This document shows, one piece after another, positions 41,802 through 51,410 of a DNA stretch of 57,417 nucleotides (the stretch's first letter is position 1; every line of letters starts with the position of its first letter). The stretch is taken from NCBI GenBank assembly GCA_964502525.1, contig CAZCXH010000008.1, positions 1 through 57,417 of the forward strand. The letters are read 5' to 3'. The position numbers and the translations under genes were made by a program. Under the pieces are notes generated by a model. The model made no database searches and was not told where the DNA came from. It saw only the letters and a list, made by a program, of their open reading frames with translations. Source of the DNA: DATLYB01 sp964502525. GTDB taxonomy: Bacteria > Bacteroidota > Bacteroidia > Chitinophagales > CAIOSU01.

Positions 41802-42495
41802 GGTTTTTATTATAACAGGTACTCGAAAAGGAATCGGCAAAGAGCTTGCCGGGCATTTTCTTGCTGCGGGAAATATAGTTGCAGGATGCAGCCGGGGATC
41901 GGCAACCATCAGTGATAAAAATTACCGCCATTACGAGCTTGACGTAACAAATGAAAGCGAGGTGGCCGGAATGGTAAGGGACGTGGAGAAGCAATTTAAA
42001 AAGATTGACGTGCTCATCAATAATGCGGGCATCGCGTCCATGAATCACTTCACCCTCACGCCATTGAGCAAGGCGAAAGAAATACTGGAAACGAATTTTC
42101 TCGGTACTTTTCTTTTCAGTCGCGAGGCGGCTAAAGTGATGATCCGCAAGCGAACGGGGCGCATCATTAATTTCGTTACGGTTGCAGTGCCGCTTCAAAT
42201 TGAAGGCGAGTCCGTTTATGCAGCGAGCAAGGCTGCGGTTCATAATTTCACCCAAATCACTGCAAGAGAACTCGGTCCTTTCGGAATCACTGTTAATGCC
42301 ATCGGTCCCAACCCGGTGATGACCGATTTGATAAAAACGGTTCCGAGGGAAAAAATAGAAGCGCTGGTGAATCGCCAGGCAATAAAGCGCGCGGGAACGG
42401 TTCAGGACATTATCAATGTCATCAATTTTTTCGTCTCCGACCAAAGCGGCATGATTACCGGACAGACCATTTATTTGGGAGGAATAAACGGCTGA
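41794..42495 (+). CDS. SDR-family reductase (FabG-like) of the acyl cassette
   Basis: A 233-residue short-chain dehydrogenase. It has the cofactor loop TGTRKGIG (residues 8-15), NNAG (76-79) and the active-site Y142-K146 (VYAASKAAV). The usual catalytic Ser, 13 residues before Tyr, is Thr here (T129 in FVTVAVP). Thr at this place is tolerated in some members. The C-terminus MITGQTIYLGGING is FabG-like. The start is GTG at 41794, overlapping the ACP gene. It would reduce a 3-oxoacyl group on the ACP, giving a 3-hydroxyacyl chain (inference). Confidence 0.87.
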   Translation: MSKVFIITGTRKGIGKELAGHFLAAGNIVAGCSRGSATISDKNYRHYELDVTNESEVAGMVRDVEKQFKKIDVLINNAGIASMNHFTLTPLSKAKEILETNFLGTFLFSREAAKVMIRKRTGRIINFVTVAVPLQIEGESVYAASKAAVHNFTQITARELGPFGITVNAIGPNPVMTDLIKTVPREKIEALVNRQAIKRAGTVQDIINVINFFVSDQSGMITGQTIYLGGING

Positions 42496-42497
42496 CC

Positions 42498-43856
42498 ATG
42501 CAGTGGCTGTTGGATAAACTCGTTGCTTACGCTGATAAAAAAGCGATAATCAGTGGTGAAAGCGTTTTTACTTACAACGACCTCTCTGGACAAATCCAAG
42601 AGTACTTCTCATCACTTAAAGGGAAAGTACTGCCCGGTGAAGTTGTTGTATTGATTTCAGATTACTCGTTTCACTCCATCGCTTTTTTTCTCGCGCTTAT
42701 CCAAAACAAAAACATCGTCATCCCGCTCACTACCACGCTCGAATCAGAAATAAAAGAAAAGATTGTCACAACGGGATTCGACAAATCCATTGAATTGCGT
42801 GGCAGAGAATATACTATTAATCAACCCGTAGAAAAAGCGAAAAAGCATGATCTTATCGCTTCGCTCCAAAACAAGGACAGGGCGGGGTTGATTTTATTCA
42901 GCAGCGGAAGCACCGGAAAGCCGAAAGCGATGGTTCACGACCTTGACAATCTGCTGGATGTTTACAAAGACAAGAAACCCAAGGATCTCAATTTCCTGAT
43001 CATGCTGATGTTCGACCACATCGGGGGCATCAATACGCTTTTCAATGCGCTGTCAATGGGCGTTTGCCTCACCCTACCTTTAAAGCGAGAGCCGGAGCAT
43101 ATTTGCAGCCTGATTGAAAAAAATAAAATTGATGTCCTGCCCACAACACCGACTTTTTTAAACCTGATCCTCATCAGCGAGGCGAATCAGAAATTCAACC
43201 TATCCTGCCTTAAACTAATCACTTACGGCACAGAGCCTATGCCCGAAAGCCTCCTGGTAAGAATACGTCAGGCATTTCCAAAAGCCAAGCTGCTGCAAAC
43301 GTTCGGCACAAGCGAAACAGGCATTGCGCAGGTCTCCAGCAAATCATCGTCCAGCACCTATATCAAGATTGACGACCCGAACATCGAGTACAAAATCGAA
43401 AACAATGAATTATGGCTGCGCAGCAAGACACAGATTCTTGGCTATATCAATGATTCGATGGAGCGGTTCACGGCTGACGGTTGGTTTAAAACCGGTGACA
43501 TGGTAGAGGTGGATAAAGACGGCTATTTGAAAATCATCGGAAGAAGTTCTGAAATAATAAATGTGGGCGGGCTGAAAGTATTGCCTTCGGAAGTGGAAAG
43601 TGTACTGCTTCGCCATCCTGATATATTGGACTGCGTGGTTTATGGAAAACAGAACGCCATTACCGGGCAGGCAGTTTCAGCAGATGTTGTACTGAAGCAA
43701 AAGGTGGAGCCTTCGGAGGCAAGAAGAGCAATCCGGGTTTTCTGCACTCAACATTTAGACAGGTATAAAATACCTTTAATCATTAACTTGATTGACCATG
43801 TTAGCTTTACAGACCGATTTAAAAAAATCAGGAAACATAAGCCAATAGCCCACTGA
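42498..43856 (+). CDS. AMP-dependent acyl-ligase (ANL superfamily)
   Basis: A 452-residue adenylate-forming enzyme. The P-loop LILFSSGSTGKPKAM lies at about residues 131-145, and the motif TFGTSETG at about 273-280. The hinge region WFKTGDMVEVDKDGYLKIIGRSSEIINVGG and the C-terminal lysine region (DRYKIPLIIN) are typical. Length is somewhat short for the family. It should activate a carboxylic acid and load it on the adjacent ACP, rather than on CoA, given the operon (inference). It starts 3 bases after the SDR stop. Confidence 0.88.
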   Translation: MQWLLDKLVAYADKKAIISGESVFTYNDLSGQIQEYFSSLKGKVLPGEVVVLISDYSFHSIAFFLALIQNKNIVIPLTTTLESEIKEKIVTTGFDKSIELRGREYTINQPVEKAKKHDLIASLQNKDRAGLILFSSGSTGKPKAMVHDLDNLLDVYKDKKPKDLNFLIMLMFDHIGGINTLFNALSMGVCLTLPLKREPEHICSLIEKNKIDVLPTTPTFLNLILISEANQKFNLSCLKLITYGTEPMPESLLVRIRQAFPKAKLLQTFGTSETGIAQVSSKSSSSTYIKIDDPNIEYKIENNELWLRSKTQILGYINDSMERFTADGWFKTGDMVEVDKDGYLKIIGRSSEIINVGGLKVLPSEVESVLLRHPDILDCVVYGKQNAITGQAVSADVVLKQKVEPSEARRAIRVFCTQHLDRYKIPLIINLIDHVSFTDRFKKIRKHKPIAH

Positions 43857-43870
43857 AGCCGGTTTTCCTC

Positions 43871-45448
43871 ATGGAGAAAATAAAATCCCTTTTTTATGAG
43901 CATTTATTCCAAAAATTCGGATTCAGCGGAATCATCAGGGTCGTTTTCTATCCCTTTACATTATTAATCTCAAATCCGATCAATCTTATCATATCTCTCT
44001 GGCGTTGCCGCGTGTTATTGAACGGAAATTGGGGCGATTATTCAAACTTTAACTCCTCCGGACTTAACGCCTTATTCTACCGGTCAGCTGCTATCAACTT
44101 GTACAAATACGGAAAGAGCGGAAGCAGTCCTTATATGGGACTTGGCAATTTCCCGCTTGTTAAAGTGCGTTATTTCACGCTGGCATCATTATACAGTTAT
44201 TGGATTGGAGGTTGCGTTCCTGTGCTAATAGGAATGGCAAGTTGGATTTTTTTTCACTTTTTATGGATTGGTCAAACTGATTACTATTGGTTGATCTTAA
44301 TACTAACACTTGCTGTCTTCAGCACATCGTTTTACATGAATATCCTGTATCAGAACTATAACATCTTGGGCTGGTGTTTGCTTCCTCTCGCCCTCTATGG
44401 AATGACTTCTCAGAATTGGCCGCTGACCGCAGTGGCCTGGTTTTTAGCAAGCTTTGGCAGCGTCACAGTGATTGTGGTTGGAATAATTCTATCTGCAACG
44501 TTGGCGGTTGCTGAATCAACACTTCTGCCGATAATAACCACTACTCCCGCTATGTTAAAACTTTCGTTGAGTTTTATTCCGGTATTAACGGCAGGCACTT
44601 CCGCCTCGAGCCCCCTCATTACGATCACAAAGGCGATTGGCTTTACCAAAAGCAATGTGAAATACAAATTTGTTGCTACACCGGGAGATACTGTTTTAAA
44701 TATTTACCTGTTTTTTTTGTACGCACAGTTCCTTCTTTGTTGCTTTTTTACACAAGGGGCTGTTCCTGCACTGGCTATTGCTGCTGTGGGTATTTTTGCG
44801 CTTAATACATTTTTTCGTTTTGCCGACAGGCAATCCATTTACATTGTCATACTAAGTGTTTTTGCCACGGTGCTGCTTGAAACAGGTTACAACCTTGCAC
44901 TTCTTGCTTCCTTTTGGATTGCAGTATCTCCAATCCCAATGATGCTGTTAAATAACGCTTTAGATTCCATGCCTGTATTTACACCATTTTATGTAAGAGG
45001 CCCAATTAAGGAAATGGAAAACTTTTTCAGTACGGTCGGAAAAAACAGCAAAATTCTAATGGCCTACGAAAATCCTGAAAACAATCATGATAAGGTTTTT
45101 GATGGTTACCGTATCTTACTTGAATTGCCCCTTTATGTGGCGACAAAAAGAGAATTTCTTATAATTCCAAACTGGTGGGCTGTTTACGAATTGAACTACG
45201 AAGGCGCCCCCGAATTTTGGGGCAGAGATGTGAATAGCGTTTTAAATAACGTCAGGCAATGGAAAACTGATTATGTGATAATCTACCAAGAAGAGTCGAA
45301 AGAACTGGATCCGGTGTGGGAGAAAAATAATTTCAAACCGGTAGCCACTTTTCATTGGAGCGATTTTAGCGAGAGATTTAAAAACGATATGCCCACCAAA
45401 AAGCCGCTGCCATCCTGGTTTTTGTTAAAACCTCCGGCAGAAGTGTAA
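43871..45448 (+). CDS. Polytopic membrane protein of unknown function
   Basis: A 525-residue protein with about ten hydrophobic segments (GGCVPVLIGMASWIFFHFLW and YWLILILTLAVFSTSF are examples) covering residues 10-390. A soluble C-terminal part of about 135 residues (MENFFSTVGKNSKILMAYEN; WKTDYVIIYQEESKELD) follows. The layout, membrane barrel then a soluble tail, fits GT-C-like glycosyltransferases or a Wzy-like polymerase, but I see no family motif. It sits directly before a flippase. The locus otherwise shows no obvious polymerase, so this is the best Wzy candidate (inference). Confidence 0.6.
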   Translation: MEKIKSLFYEHLFQKFGFSGIIRVVFYPFTLLISNPINLIISLWRCRVLLNGNWGDYSNFNSSGLNALFYRSAAINLYKYGKSGSSPYMGLGNFPLVKVRYFTLASLYSYWIGGCVPVLIGMASWIFFHFLWIGQTDYYWLILILTLAVFSTSFYMNILYQNYNILGWCLLPLALYGMTSQNWPLTAVAWFLASFGSVTVIVVGIILSATLAVAESTLLPIITTTPAMLKLSLSFIPVLTAGTSASSPLITITKAIGFTKSNVKYKFVATPGDTVLNIYLFFLYAQFLLCCFFTQGAVPALAIAAVGIFALNTFFRFADRQSIYIVILSVFATVLLETGYNLALLASFWIAVSPIPMMLLNNALDSMPVFTPFYVRGPIKEMENFFSTVGKNSKILMAYENPENNHDKVFDGYRILLELPLYVATKREFLIIPNWWAVYELNYEGAPEFWGRDVNSVLNNVRQWKTDYVIIYQEESKELDPVWEKNNFKPVATFHWSDFSERFKNDMPTKKPLPSWFLLKPPAEV

Positions 45449-45462
45449 CACTCCGGATTCCA

Positions 45463-46788
45463 ATGGGCAGCATTTTAAAACCATTCGGGAAAGACTTAGT
45501 GATTTATGGATTTGGGCTGGCTGTATCGAAAGGGTTGGTCTTCTTCCTCATCCCCATCCTGACCCGGTTGTTTTCACCAGCTGAATACGGTGTTTTGGAA
45601 ATGTTTTCAACGATCAGCGCCATCCTCTCCCTCATTATGACAATGGGCTTAGATAGCGCGCAGACTTATTTTTTCACAGAAGCGAAAAACACGGGAAGCC
45701 ATAAGCCTGAAACGATCACCGCCTCGGTGTTGCAATTAAGGATTGTTATCGGGCTGATTATCATAGCGGTTGTTTCCCTGTTTTCCCCGATCATCGTTTC
45801 CTTCACCTTCGAAGAACCGGTTCCAGCATCTTATTTGTATTTAGTGATGCTTTCCACTTTTTTCTCCACCTTGGTTTTGCAAAGTATCGAAATTTTCAGG
45901 TTGCTGTATCAACCGTGGCGCTACGTCTTGCTTTCTACCTTTCAGTCATTGGCCGGTATCGGATTCATCCTGTTGTTGGCTGTACTTTTCGAAATGAGGT
46001 TGCAGGGCTATTTCCTCGGATTGCTATCGGCAAATTTCATTGCAGTCATCATTGGTTGGATAAGCACCAGAAAGTATCAGTCCTGGAATAAGCCTGAAAC
46101 TTTTTTCTGGAAGAATCTGATGAAATTCGGCATTCCGCTGCTTCCGGCTGGCCTGATGATCTGGATCATGCAGGCGTGCGACCGGTGGATGATATTAAAG
46201 ATGACCGGGCAGTATGAGGTGGGTATCTATGCAGTCGGTGCAAATTTTTCGATGATTATCCTTTTATTTGTTGAAGCGTTCAGGCGCACGTTTTTGCCCT
46301 ACTCCATGGATGCGTTGCATCAGGAGGAAGGCAAGCGCATTATCCAAAAAGCTGCGCTTTGGTATATTCTTGCAGGATCCGTTTTTTCTGTAATTCTGGC
46401 TGCCTGCTCTCCGTTGCTTGTGGGTTTCATTGCCGACAAGGAATACTACGAATCATGGAAAATTGTTGGAGTGTTATGCTGGAGCACCATTTTTTACGGC
46501 TTTTATATGATCAGCGGACTTGGCATATTCAAGAGCAAGAAAACCTATTTGTATATTGTGGTGTACGGTGTTGGTGCATTACTGAACATTATTCTGAACT
46601 TCGCGCTTATTCCCGTAAGCGGCATCATGGGAGCCGCCATCGCTACTTCGCTTGCGATTTTGGTCTCGAATATGGTGTCAATGGTTTTATCCAACAGGTA
46701 TTTTGAAATAAGATGGATGTGGGGATGGTATGCGTTGATAATAACTGTTTCATGGCTCCTGATTTACTTCATTATTAATTTCTACTGA
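45463..46788 (+). CDS. Polysaccharide flippase 2 (Wzx-like, MOP superfamily)
   Basis: A 441-residue MOP-superfamily membrane protein with about 12 transmembrane segments. The N-terminus GKDLVIYGFGLAVSKGLVFF and the helix-2 motif PILTRLFSPAEYGVLEMFST are typical of O-antigen/teichoic-acid flippases. Other marks are the central DRWMILKMTGQYEVGIYAVG and the ILNFALIPVSGIMGAAIATS region. It likely exports the undecaprenyl-linked repeat unit assembled by this locus. It follows the unknown membrane protein after 14 bases and precedes an asparagine-synthetase gene by 13 bases. Confidence 0.9.
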   Translation: MGSILKPFGKDLVIYGFGLAVSKGLVFFLIPILTRLFSPAEYGVLEMFSTISAILSLIMTMGLDSAQTYFFTEAKNTGSHKPETITASVLQLRIVIGLIIIAVVSLFSPIIVSFTFEEPVPASYLYLVMLSTFFSTLVLQSIEIFRLLYQPWRYVLLSTFQSLAGIGFILLLAVLFEMRLQGYFLGLLSANFIAVIIGWISTRKYQSWNKPETFFWKNLMKFGIPLLPAGLMIWIMQACDRWMILKMTGQYEVGIYAVGANFSMIILLFVEAFRRTFLPYSMDALHQEEGKRIIQKAALWYILAGSVFSVILAACSPLLVGFIADKEYYESWKIVGVLCWSTIFYGFYMISGLGIFKSKKTYLYIVVYGVGALLNIILNFALIPVSGIMGAAIATSLAILVSNMVSMVLSNRYFEIRWMWGWYALIITVSWLLIYFIINFY

Positions 46789-46801
46789 ATTTTTAGCCAC
46801 T

Positions 46802-48763
46802 ATGTGCGGAATTGCCGGAATAATCAACTTAGGAAAGAACGCAAGCATCAAGGCTCATTCAGTGATGCAAATGACCGAATCACTGAAGCATCGTGGACCT
46901 GACGATGAAGGTTTTCTGGCAGTGAATCAGAAAAGCGCGACTATATTTTCAGGAGATGACACTCCGCAAAGAGAAGCCCGGTTTAATGACATCAACTACT
47001 ATCCTGATAAACATATCACTACCGTTGCAGGTGAAAATTTTTATCTCTGCTTCGGTCACCGCAGGCTTTCAATTGTTGACTTAAGTTACCGGGGGCATCA
47101 GCCCATGTGCGATCACAGTGGCCTATACTGGATTACCTATAACGGTGAAGTCTATAATCACGCGGAGGTAAAAGCGGAATTAGGAAACATGGGGTACCGA
47201 TTCCGCAGTAATACAGATACCGAAGTTATTTTAAACGCTTACATACAATGGGGCGCTGATTGCCTGCAAAAGTTCAATGGCATGTTCGCCTTTGCCATAT
47301 ACAATACAACCGACCAAACTGTTTTTTTAGCAAGGGACAGGGTTGGAATAAAACCTCTTTATTACTCCATTCAAAACGACCATTTCATCTTCGCTTCTGA
47401 AATAAAGGCAATTATTAAATCTGGTTTGTACAAACCGGAAGTGAATTTTGAAGGGCTTTGGCACAACCTGAGTTTCAATATTGCCCCGCGCCCGATGACT
47501 TGCTTTAAAAATGTTTTCGCCCTTGAGCAGGCTCATTGGATGCAAATCAATTTGAATACGGGCGTAACATCAAAACAGCGATATTGGGATATTCCCACCG
47601 GGCCGCAAGACTTCTCTGTATCCGAAAACGAAGCAGCGGAAATGCTTGAAGCCGCGGTCACTAAATCAATAAAATACCGGCTGATTGCCGATGTTGAAGT
47701 GGGCACTTTCATGAGCGGAGGTGTTGACTCAACAACGGTATCGGCAATCGCCAATAAGTTACACAAGGGCATTAAGGCATTCACACTTGGATTTGACAAG
47801 TCCATTTCAGAATACAACGAAATGGAGGAGGCAAAGGAAAATGCAAGAATCAATAACCTGAATCATGTAATAAAATATGTTGAGGCAAAAGACATTATTG
47901 ATCACATTGAAGATGCCATCGCTATACAGGAAGAACCCTATTCCTCCATCCATCCGGATTACGTCCTTTCAAGGGTGGTTTCCGAAAACAAGGTAAAAGT
48001 GATATTAAATGGCTTGGGGCCTGATGAATTGATGGCAGGGTATAAATATTATACCCAATTCAACATTTGGAAAATCATGCAGGGGCTAAGGTTTGTGATG
48101 AAATTAATGCCGCATCACAATCAATATATTGATATTCTGAAGGAATTGTCTGAATGCAGGAATGTCTCCGAATATTACTACGCCTTGTTCTCCAATTTTC
48201 AAGATAGCAGCAAGCGCTGTCTTTTTCCCCGACAATATTGGTATGATTCAAAGTCGGTACTTACCCGGTTATACAACAAAAATGCACGGAGCTTTTCAGA
48301 CAGGTTGCAGGAACTGGGTTATTTTGATTTCATGAACTTTATTGGCAATCACCATGTAAGCCGGTCTGACCTGAATACAATGAGATTCTCCATTGAAGCG
48401 CGGTTTCCATTTTTAGACCACAATGTAGTGGAACTGGCTTTCAAACTCCCGGCTCGTTTCAAAATTAACCATGGCGTTCAAAAATATCTATTGCGCCAAA
48501 TTGCCAGGAAATACATATCTCCACGCTCCTTAACCATGAAAAAGCGTGGTTTCGGATTGCCGGTTGGAAGATGGGCTCATCATGAACTGCAATCCTTCAC
48601 AATGGATAGTTTGCAAAGTTTAAAGAAAAGAGGGATTTTTAACCCGGTTTCAATTGCCAGAATTTATGAAAGTTCAACTGATAAGGGGTTTCACCAACTT
48701 TGGCATTTAGTTACGGTTGAGCAGTGGTTTCAAGAGTTTATAGATAAGGCGGAGCGATTTTAA
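46802..48763 (+). CDS. Asparagine synthase-like amidotransferase 2 (divergent)
   Basis: A 653-residue class B asparagine-synthetase-like protein, the longest of three here. It has MCGIAGI with Cys2, HRGPDDEG, an insert of about 30 residues before CFGHRRLSIVDL, and YNGEVYNHAE. The synthase PP-loop is MSGGVDSTTV. The second synthase motif is GLGPDELMAGYKYY where the other two have GQGGDE, so the active site differs. It likely acts on a sugar acid rather than aspartate. The next gene starts 10 bases later and belongs to the diacetamido-uronate set, which fits amidation of that sugar (inference). Confidence 0.88.
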   Translation: MCGIAGIINLGKNASIKAHSVMQMTESLKHRGPDDEGFLAVNQKSATIFSGDDTPQREARFNDINYYPDKHITTVAGENFYLCFGHRRLSIVDLSYRGHQPMCDHSGLYWITYNGEVYNHAEVKAELGNMGYRFRSNTDTEVILNAYIQWGADCLQKFNGMFAFAIYNTTDQTVFLARDRVGIKPLYYSIQNDHFIFASEIKAIIKSGLYKPEVNFEGLWHNLSFNIAPRPMTCFKNVFALEQAHWMQINLNTGVTSKQRYWDIPTGPQDFSVSENEAAEMLEAAVTKSIKYRLIADVEVGTFMSGGVDSTTVSAIANKLHKGIKAFTLGFDKSISEYNEMEEAKENARINNLNHVIKYVEAKDIIDHIEDAIAIQEEPYSSIHPDYVLSRVVSENKVKVILNGLGPDELMAGYKYYTQFNIWKIMQGLRFVMKLMPHHNQYIDILKELSECRNVSEYYYALFSNFQDSSKRCLFPRQYWYDSKSVLTRLYNKNARSFSDRLQELGYFDFMNFIGNHHVSRSDLNTMRFSIEARFPFLDHNVVELAFKLPARFKINHGVQKYLLRQIARKYISPRSLTMKKRGFGLPVGRWAHHELQSFTMDSLQSLKKRGIFNPVSIARIYESSTDKGFHQLWHLVTVEQWFQEFIDKAERF

Positions 48764-48773
48764 TTTATTAAAT

Positions 48774-49790
48774 ATGGGTATAAAACTAGGCATTGTTGGC
48801 TGCGGAAGCATTGCGGGCAGGCACGCCCAGGCCATTCATGAGCATCCGGGCGGAGAGTTGGTTGCGGCTTTCGATATTAAGCCGGAACGTGGTCAAGCCT
48901 TCGGTAAGAAGTTTAATTGCGCCATCGCCTCATCTTATGAAGAGTTGTTAGCCATGGATATTGATATCATCAATGTTTGCACTCCCAACGGCTGTCACTT
49001 TGAAAATACAGCGCAAGCGCTCAAAAAAAAGAAAAATGTGCTGGTAGAAAAACCTATGGCGCTCAAAAGGGAGCACTGCGAGGAAATGATAAATATTGCC
49101 TTGAAAAATAACCGGCAGCTTTTTGTTGTGAAACAGAACCGTTTTAACCCTCCGGTGCAGGCCATGAAAAAATTACTTGACGAGGAAAAGCTAGGGAACA
49201 TATATTATGTGCTGATAAATTGCTTTTGGAACCGAAACAAGGAATACTATATCAACTCCGATTGGAAAGGCGACAAACAGTTGGATGGAGGCACACTGTT
49301 CACCCAATTCAGCCACTTCGTTGATATTCTTTACTATCTATTTGGCGATATCAAAGACATGAACGGAATCATTACCAATGCAAGTCATCAGGACTTGATT
49401 GATTTCGAAGATACCGGCTCGTTTAATTTCCGGTTCAAATCGGGCGCTGCTATCGGTAATTTGAATTACACCACTTCCAGCTACCTGCAGAACATGGAAG
49501 GTTCTCTTACTGTATTTGCCGAAAACGCCACGATTAAAATCGGGGGGAAATACCTCAATGTAATCGAGTATCAGAAGACTAACGGTTTTGACATTACAGG
49601 ATTGCCACAATCTGGACCTGCAAACCAATATGGCTATTATGAGGGTTCCATGTCAAATCACGATAAGATGATAGCCAACGTGATTGACGCGCTGGAGGGC
49701 AGAAGCGCGATTATGGCGAATGCCATGGAAGGGATGAAGGTGGTGGAGATCATCGAAAACATGTACCAGGCAGCAAGATGGAACCCATAA
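48774..49790 (+). CDS. Gfo/Idh/MocA-family sugar dehydrogenase (WbpB/WlbA-like)
   Basis: A 338-residue NAD-dependent oxidoreductase. The Rossmann motif is GIVGCGSIAGRHAQAI (about residues 6-21), the catalytic Lys is in VEKPMAL, and the substrate-domain motif is DGGTLFTQFSHFVDILYYLFG. Together with the following acetyltransferase and aminotransferase it matches the WbpB-WbpD-WbpE (WlbA-WlbB-WlbC) set. In that set it oxidises UDP-GlcNAcA at C3 so an amino group can be added. It overlaps the next gene by 13 bases. Confidence 0.88.
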   Translation: MGIKLGIVGCGSIAGRHAQAIHEHPGGELVAAFDIKPERGQAFGKKFNCAIASSYEELLAMDIDIINVCTPNGCHFENTAQALKKKKNVLVEKPMALKREHCEEMINIALKNNRQLFVVKQNRFNPPVQAMKKLLDEEKLGNIYYVLINCFWNRNKEYYINSDWKGDKQLDGGTLFTQFSHFVDILYYLFGDIKDMNGIITNASHQDLIDFEDTGSFNFRFKSGAAIGNLNYTTSSYLQNMEGSLTVFAENATIKIGGKYLNVIEYQKTNGFDITGLPQSGPANQYGYYEGSMSNHDKMIANVIDALEGRSAIMANAMEGMKVVEIIENMYQAARWNP

Positions 49791-50254
49791 TCAAAGAGGT
49801 TGGAATTAAAAACGTCACCTTCGGAAAGAACGTGATGGTTGTGAAGCCCGTTAACATCTATGACTGCTCGATTGGCGATGATTGCCGCATCGGGCCGTTC
49901 GTGGAAATTCAATCAGATGTGAAAATCGGAAATCGCACCAAAGTTCAATCTCATGCCTTCATCTGCACATGGGTGGAGATTGGCGATGATTGCTTCATTT
50001 CGCACGGGGTGAAGTTTGTAAATGACACGTTCATCAAAAACGGCCCGGCACGAGGTGATAAAAATTTCTGGAGGAAAACGAAAATCGGCAACCGTGTTTC
50101 CATCGGAACAAATGCCACAATTTTGCCTGTAGAAATTAAAGACGGTATTGTGGTTGGCGCAGGGGCGGTGGTAACGAAAGATTTGGATGAGCCGGGAGTT
50201 TACGCTGGAAACCCTGCGCGTAAAATCAAAGACTTGAAACGGGAATACTTGTAA
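49778..50254 (+). CDS. Left-handed beta-helix N-acetyltransferase (WbpD/WlbB-like)
   Basis: A 158-residue hexapeptide-repeat acyltransferase. Repeats such as IGDDCRIGPFVEIQ, IGNRTKVQSHAFIC, IGDDCFISHGVKFV and IGNRVSIGTNATIL build a left-handed helix, ending AGNPARKIK. The loop FVNDTFIKNGPARGDKNFWR is characteristic of the WbpD/WlbB group, which N-acetylates UDP-3-amino-uronic acid with acetyl-CoA. Its reading frame starts inside the dehydrogenase gene. In the pathway it acts last, after the aminotransferase encoded next. Confidence 0.9.
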   Translation: MEPIIKEVGIKNVTFGKNVMVVKPVNIYDCSIGDDCRIGPFVEIQSDVKIGNRTKVQSHAFICTWVEIGDDCFISHGVKFVNDTFIKNGPARGDKNFWRKTKIGNRVSIGTNATILPVEIKDGIVVGAGAVVTKDLDEPGVYAGNPARKIKDLKREYL

Positions 50255-50285
50255 ACCATCAATAACTGATTAACCAATCAATACC

Positions 50286-51410
50286 ATGTCCGTTCCTTTT
50301 GTAGATCTGCACGCGCAATACCTTAGCATCAAATCAGAAGTTGATGGCGCCATTCAGGACTGCCTGAACACGTCATCCTTTATTGGTGGCTCGAAAGTGA
50401 AAAAATTCGAAGAGGAATTTGCAAGCTACGTGGGAAGTAAATTTTGCGTCAGTTGCGGCAACGGCACGGACTCAATTGAAATTCTCCTTAAAGCGATGGG
50501 CATCGGCCCCGGAGATGAGGTGATTGTTCCGGCCATGACATGGATTTCCACTTCAGAAGCGGTTTCATCGGTTGGCGCAAACCCGGTGTTTGTTGACATC
50601 CATCCGGATTATTACACTATTGATGTCACAAAGATTGAATCAAAGATCACATCAAAAACCAAAGCCATCATCCCTGTTCACCTTTATGGCTTGCCTTGCG
50701 AAATGGATGAAATTTTATCACTCGCAAGGAAATACAAACTGACAGTGCTGGAAGATTGCGCGCAAGCTCATGGTGCGGTGTACAAAGGGAAAAAAGTGGG
50801 GACAATGGGCAATGCTGCATCTTTCAGCTTTTATCCCGGAAAAAATCTGGGAGCTTATGGCGATGCAGGAGCGATGGTTACGAATGATGAAGGACTTGCG
50901 GAAACAGCAGGAATGATAACCAATCACGGTCAAAAAGCAAAGCATGACCACCGCATGGAAGGCAGGAACAGCAGGCTTGACACGATTCATGCAGCGGTGT
51001 TATCCGTGAAGCTAAAGCATCTTGATAACTGGAATAGCAAAAGAAGATCGACCGCAGCGAGCTATTGCGAACTTTTGAAAGATGCAGCTATCAAACTCCC
51101 ATCATCTCCTGAATATTCAAAACACGTATTCCACCTCTTTGTCGTGCAGACTGATGATCGGGGTGGAGTAATGGATTATCTTACAAAGAAAAATATTGAC
51201 ACTGCAATTCATTATCCCAGTTCGCTGCCTTTTGTCAAGGCCTATGAACACTTGAAGCTTCGCAGGGACGATTTCCCCGTTTCGTCAGTATTCCAGGAAA
51301 AAATAATTTCCCTTCCAATGTTTGCCGAGCTTACCGAAGATAAAATCAGCTATGTGACTGAAATGATTTCCGAGCGGACAGGTCGCGCCTCTCTAAAAGT
51401 CAGGGTTTAG
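50286..51410 (+). CDS. DegT-family aminotransferase (WbpE/WlbC-like)
   Basis: A 374-residue PLP-dependent sugar aminotransferase. It opens VPFVDLHAQYLSIKSEVD and shows the PLP phosphate loop CGNGTDSIEILLKA, VIVPAMTWISTSEA and VLEDCAQAHGA. The Schiff-base lysine is in FYPGKNLGAYGDAGAMV. In context it should transfer an amino group to C3 of the UDP-3-keto uronic acid made by the WbpB-like enzyme. It follows the acetyltransferase after 31 bases. Its last 11 bases overlap the end of the convergent glycosyltransferase gene. Confidence 0.92.
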   Translation: MSVPFVDLHAQYLSIKSEVDGAIQDCLNTSSFIGGSKVKKFEEEFASYVGSKFCVSCGNGTDSIEILLKAMGIGPGDEVIVPAMTWISTSEAVSSVGANPVFVDIHPDYYTIDVTKIESKITSKTKAIIPVHLYGLPCEMDEILSLARKYKLTVLEDCAQAHGAVYKGKKVGTMGNAASFSFYPGKNLGAYGDAGAMVTNDEGLAETAGMITNHGQKAKHDHRMEGRNSRLDTIHAAVLSVKLKHLDNWNSKRRSTAASYCELLKDAAIKLPSSPEYSKHVFHLFVVQTDDRGGVMDYLTKKNIDTAIHYPSSLPFVKAYEHLKLRRDDFPVSSVFQEKIISLPMFAELTEDKISYVTEMISERTGRASLKVRV

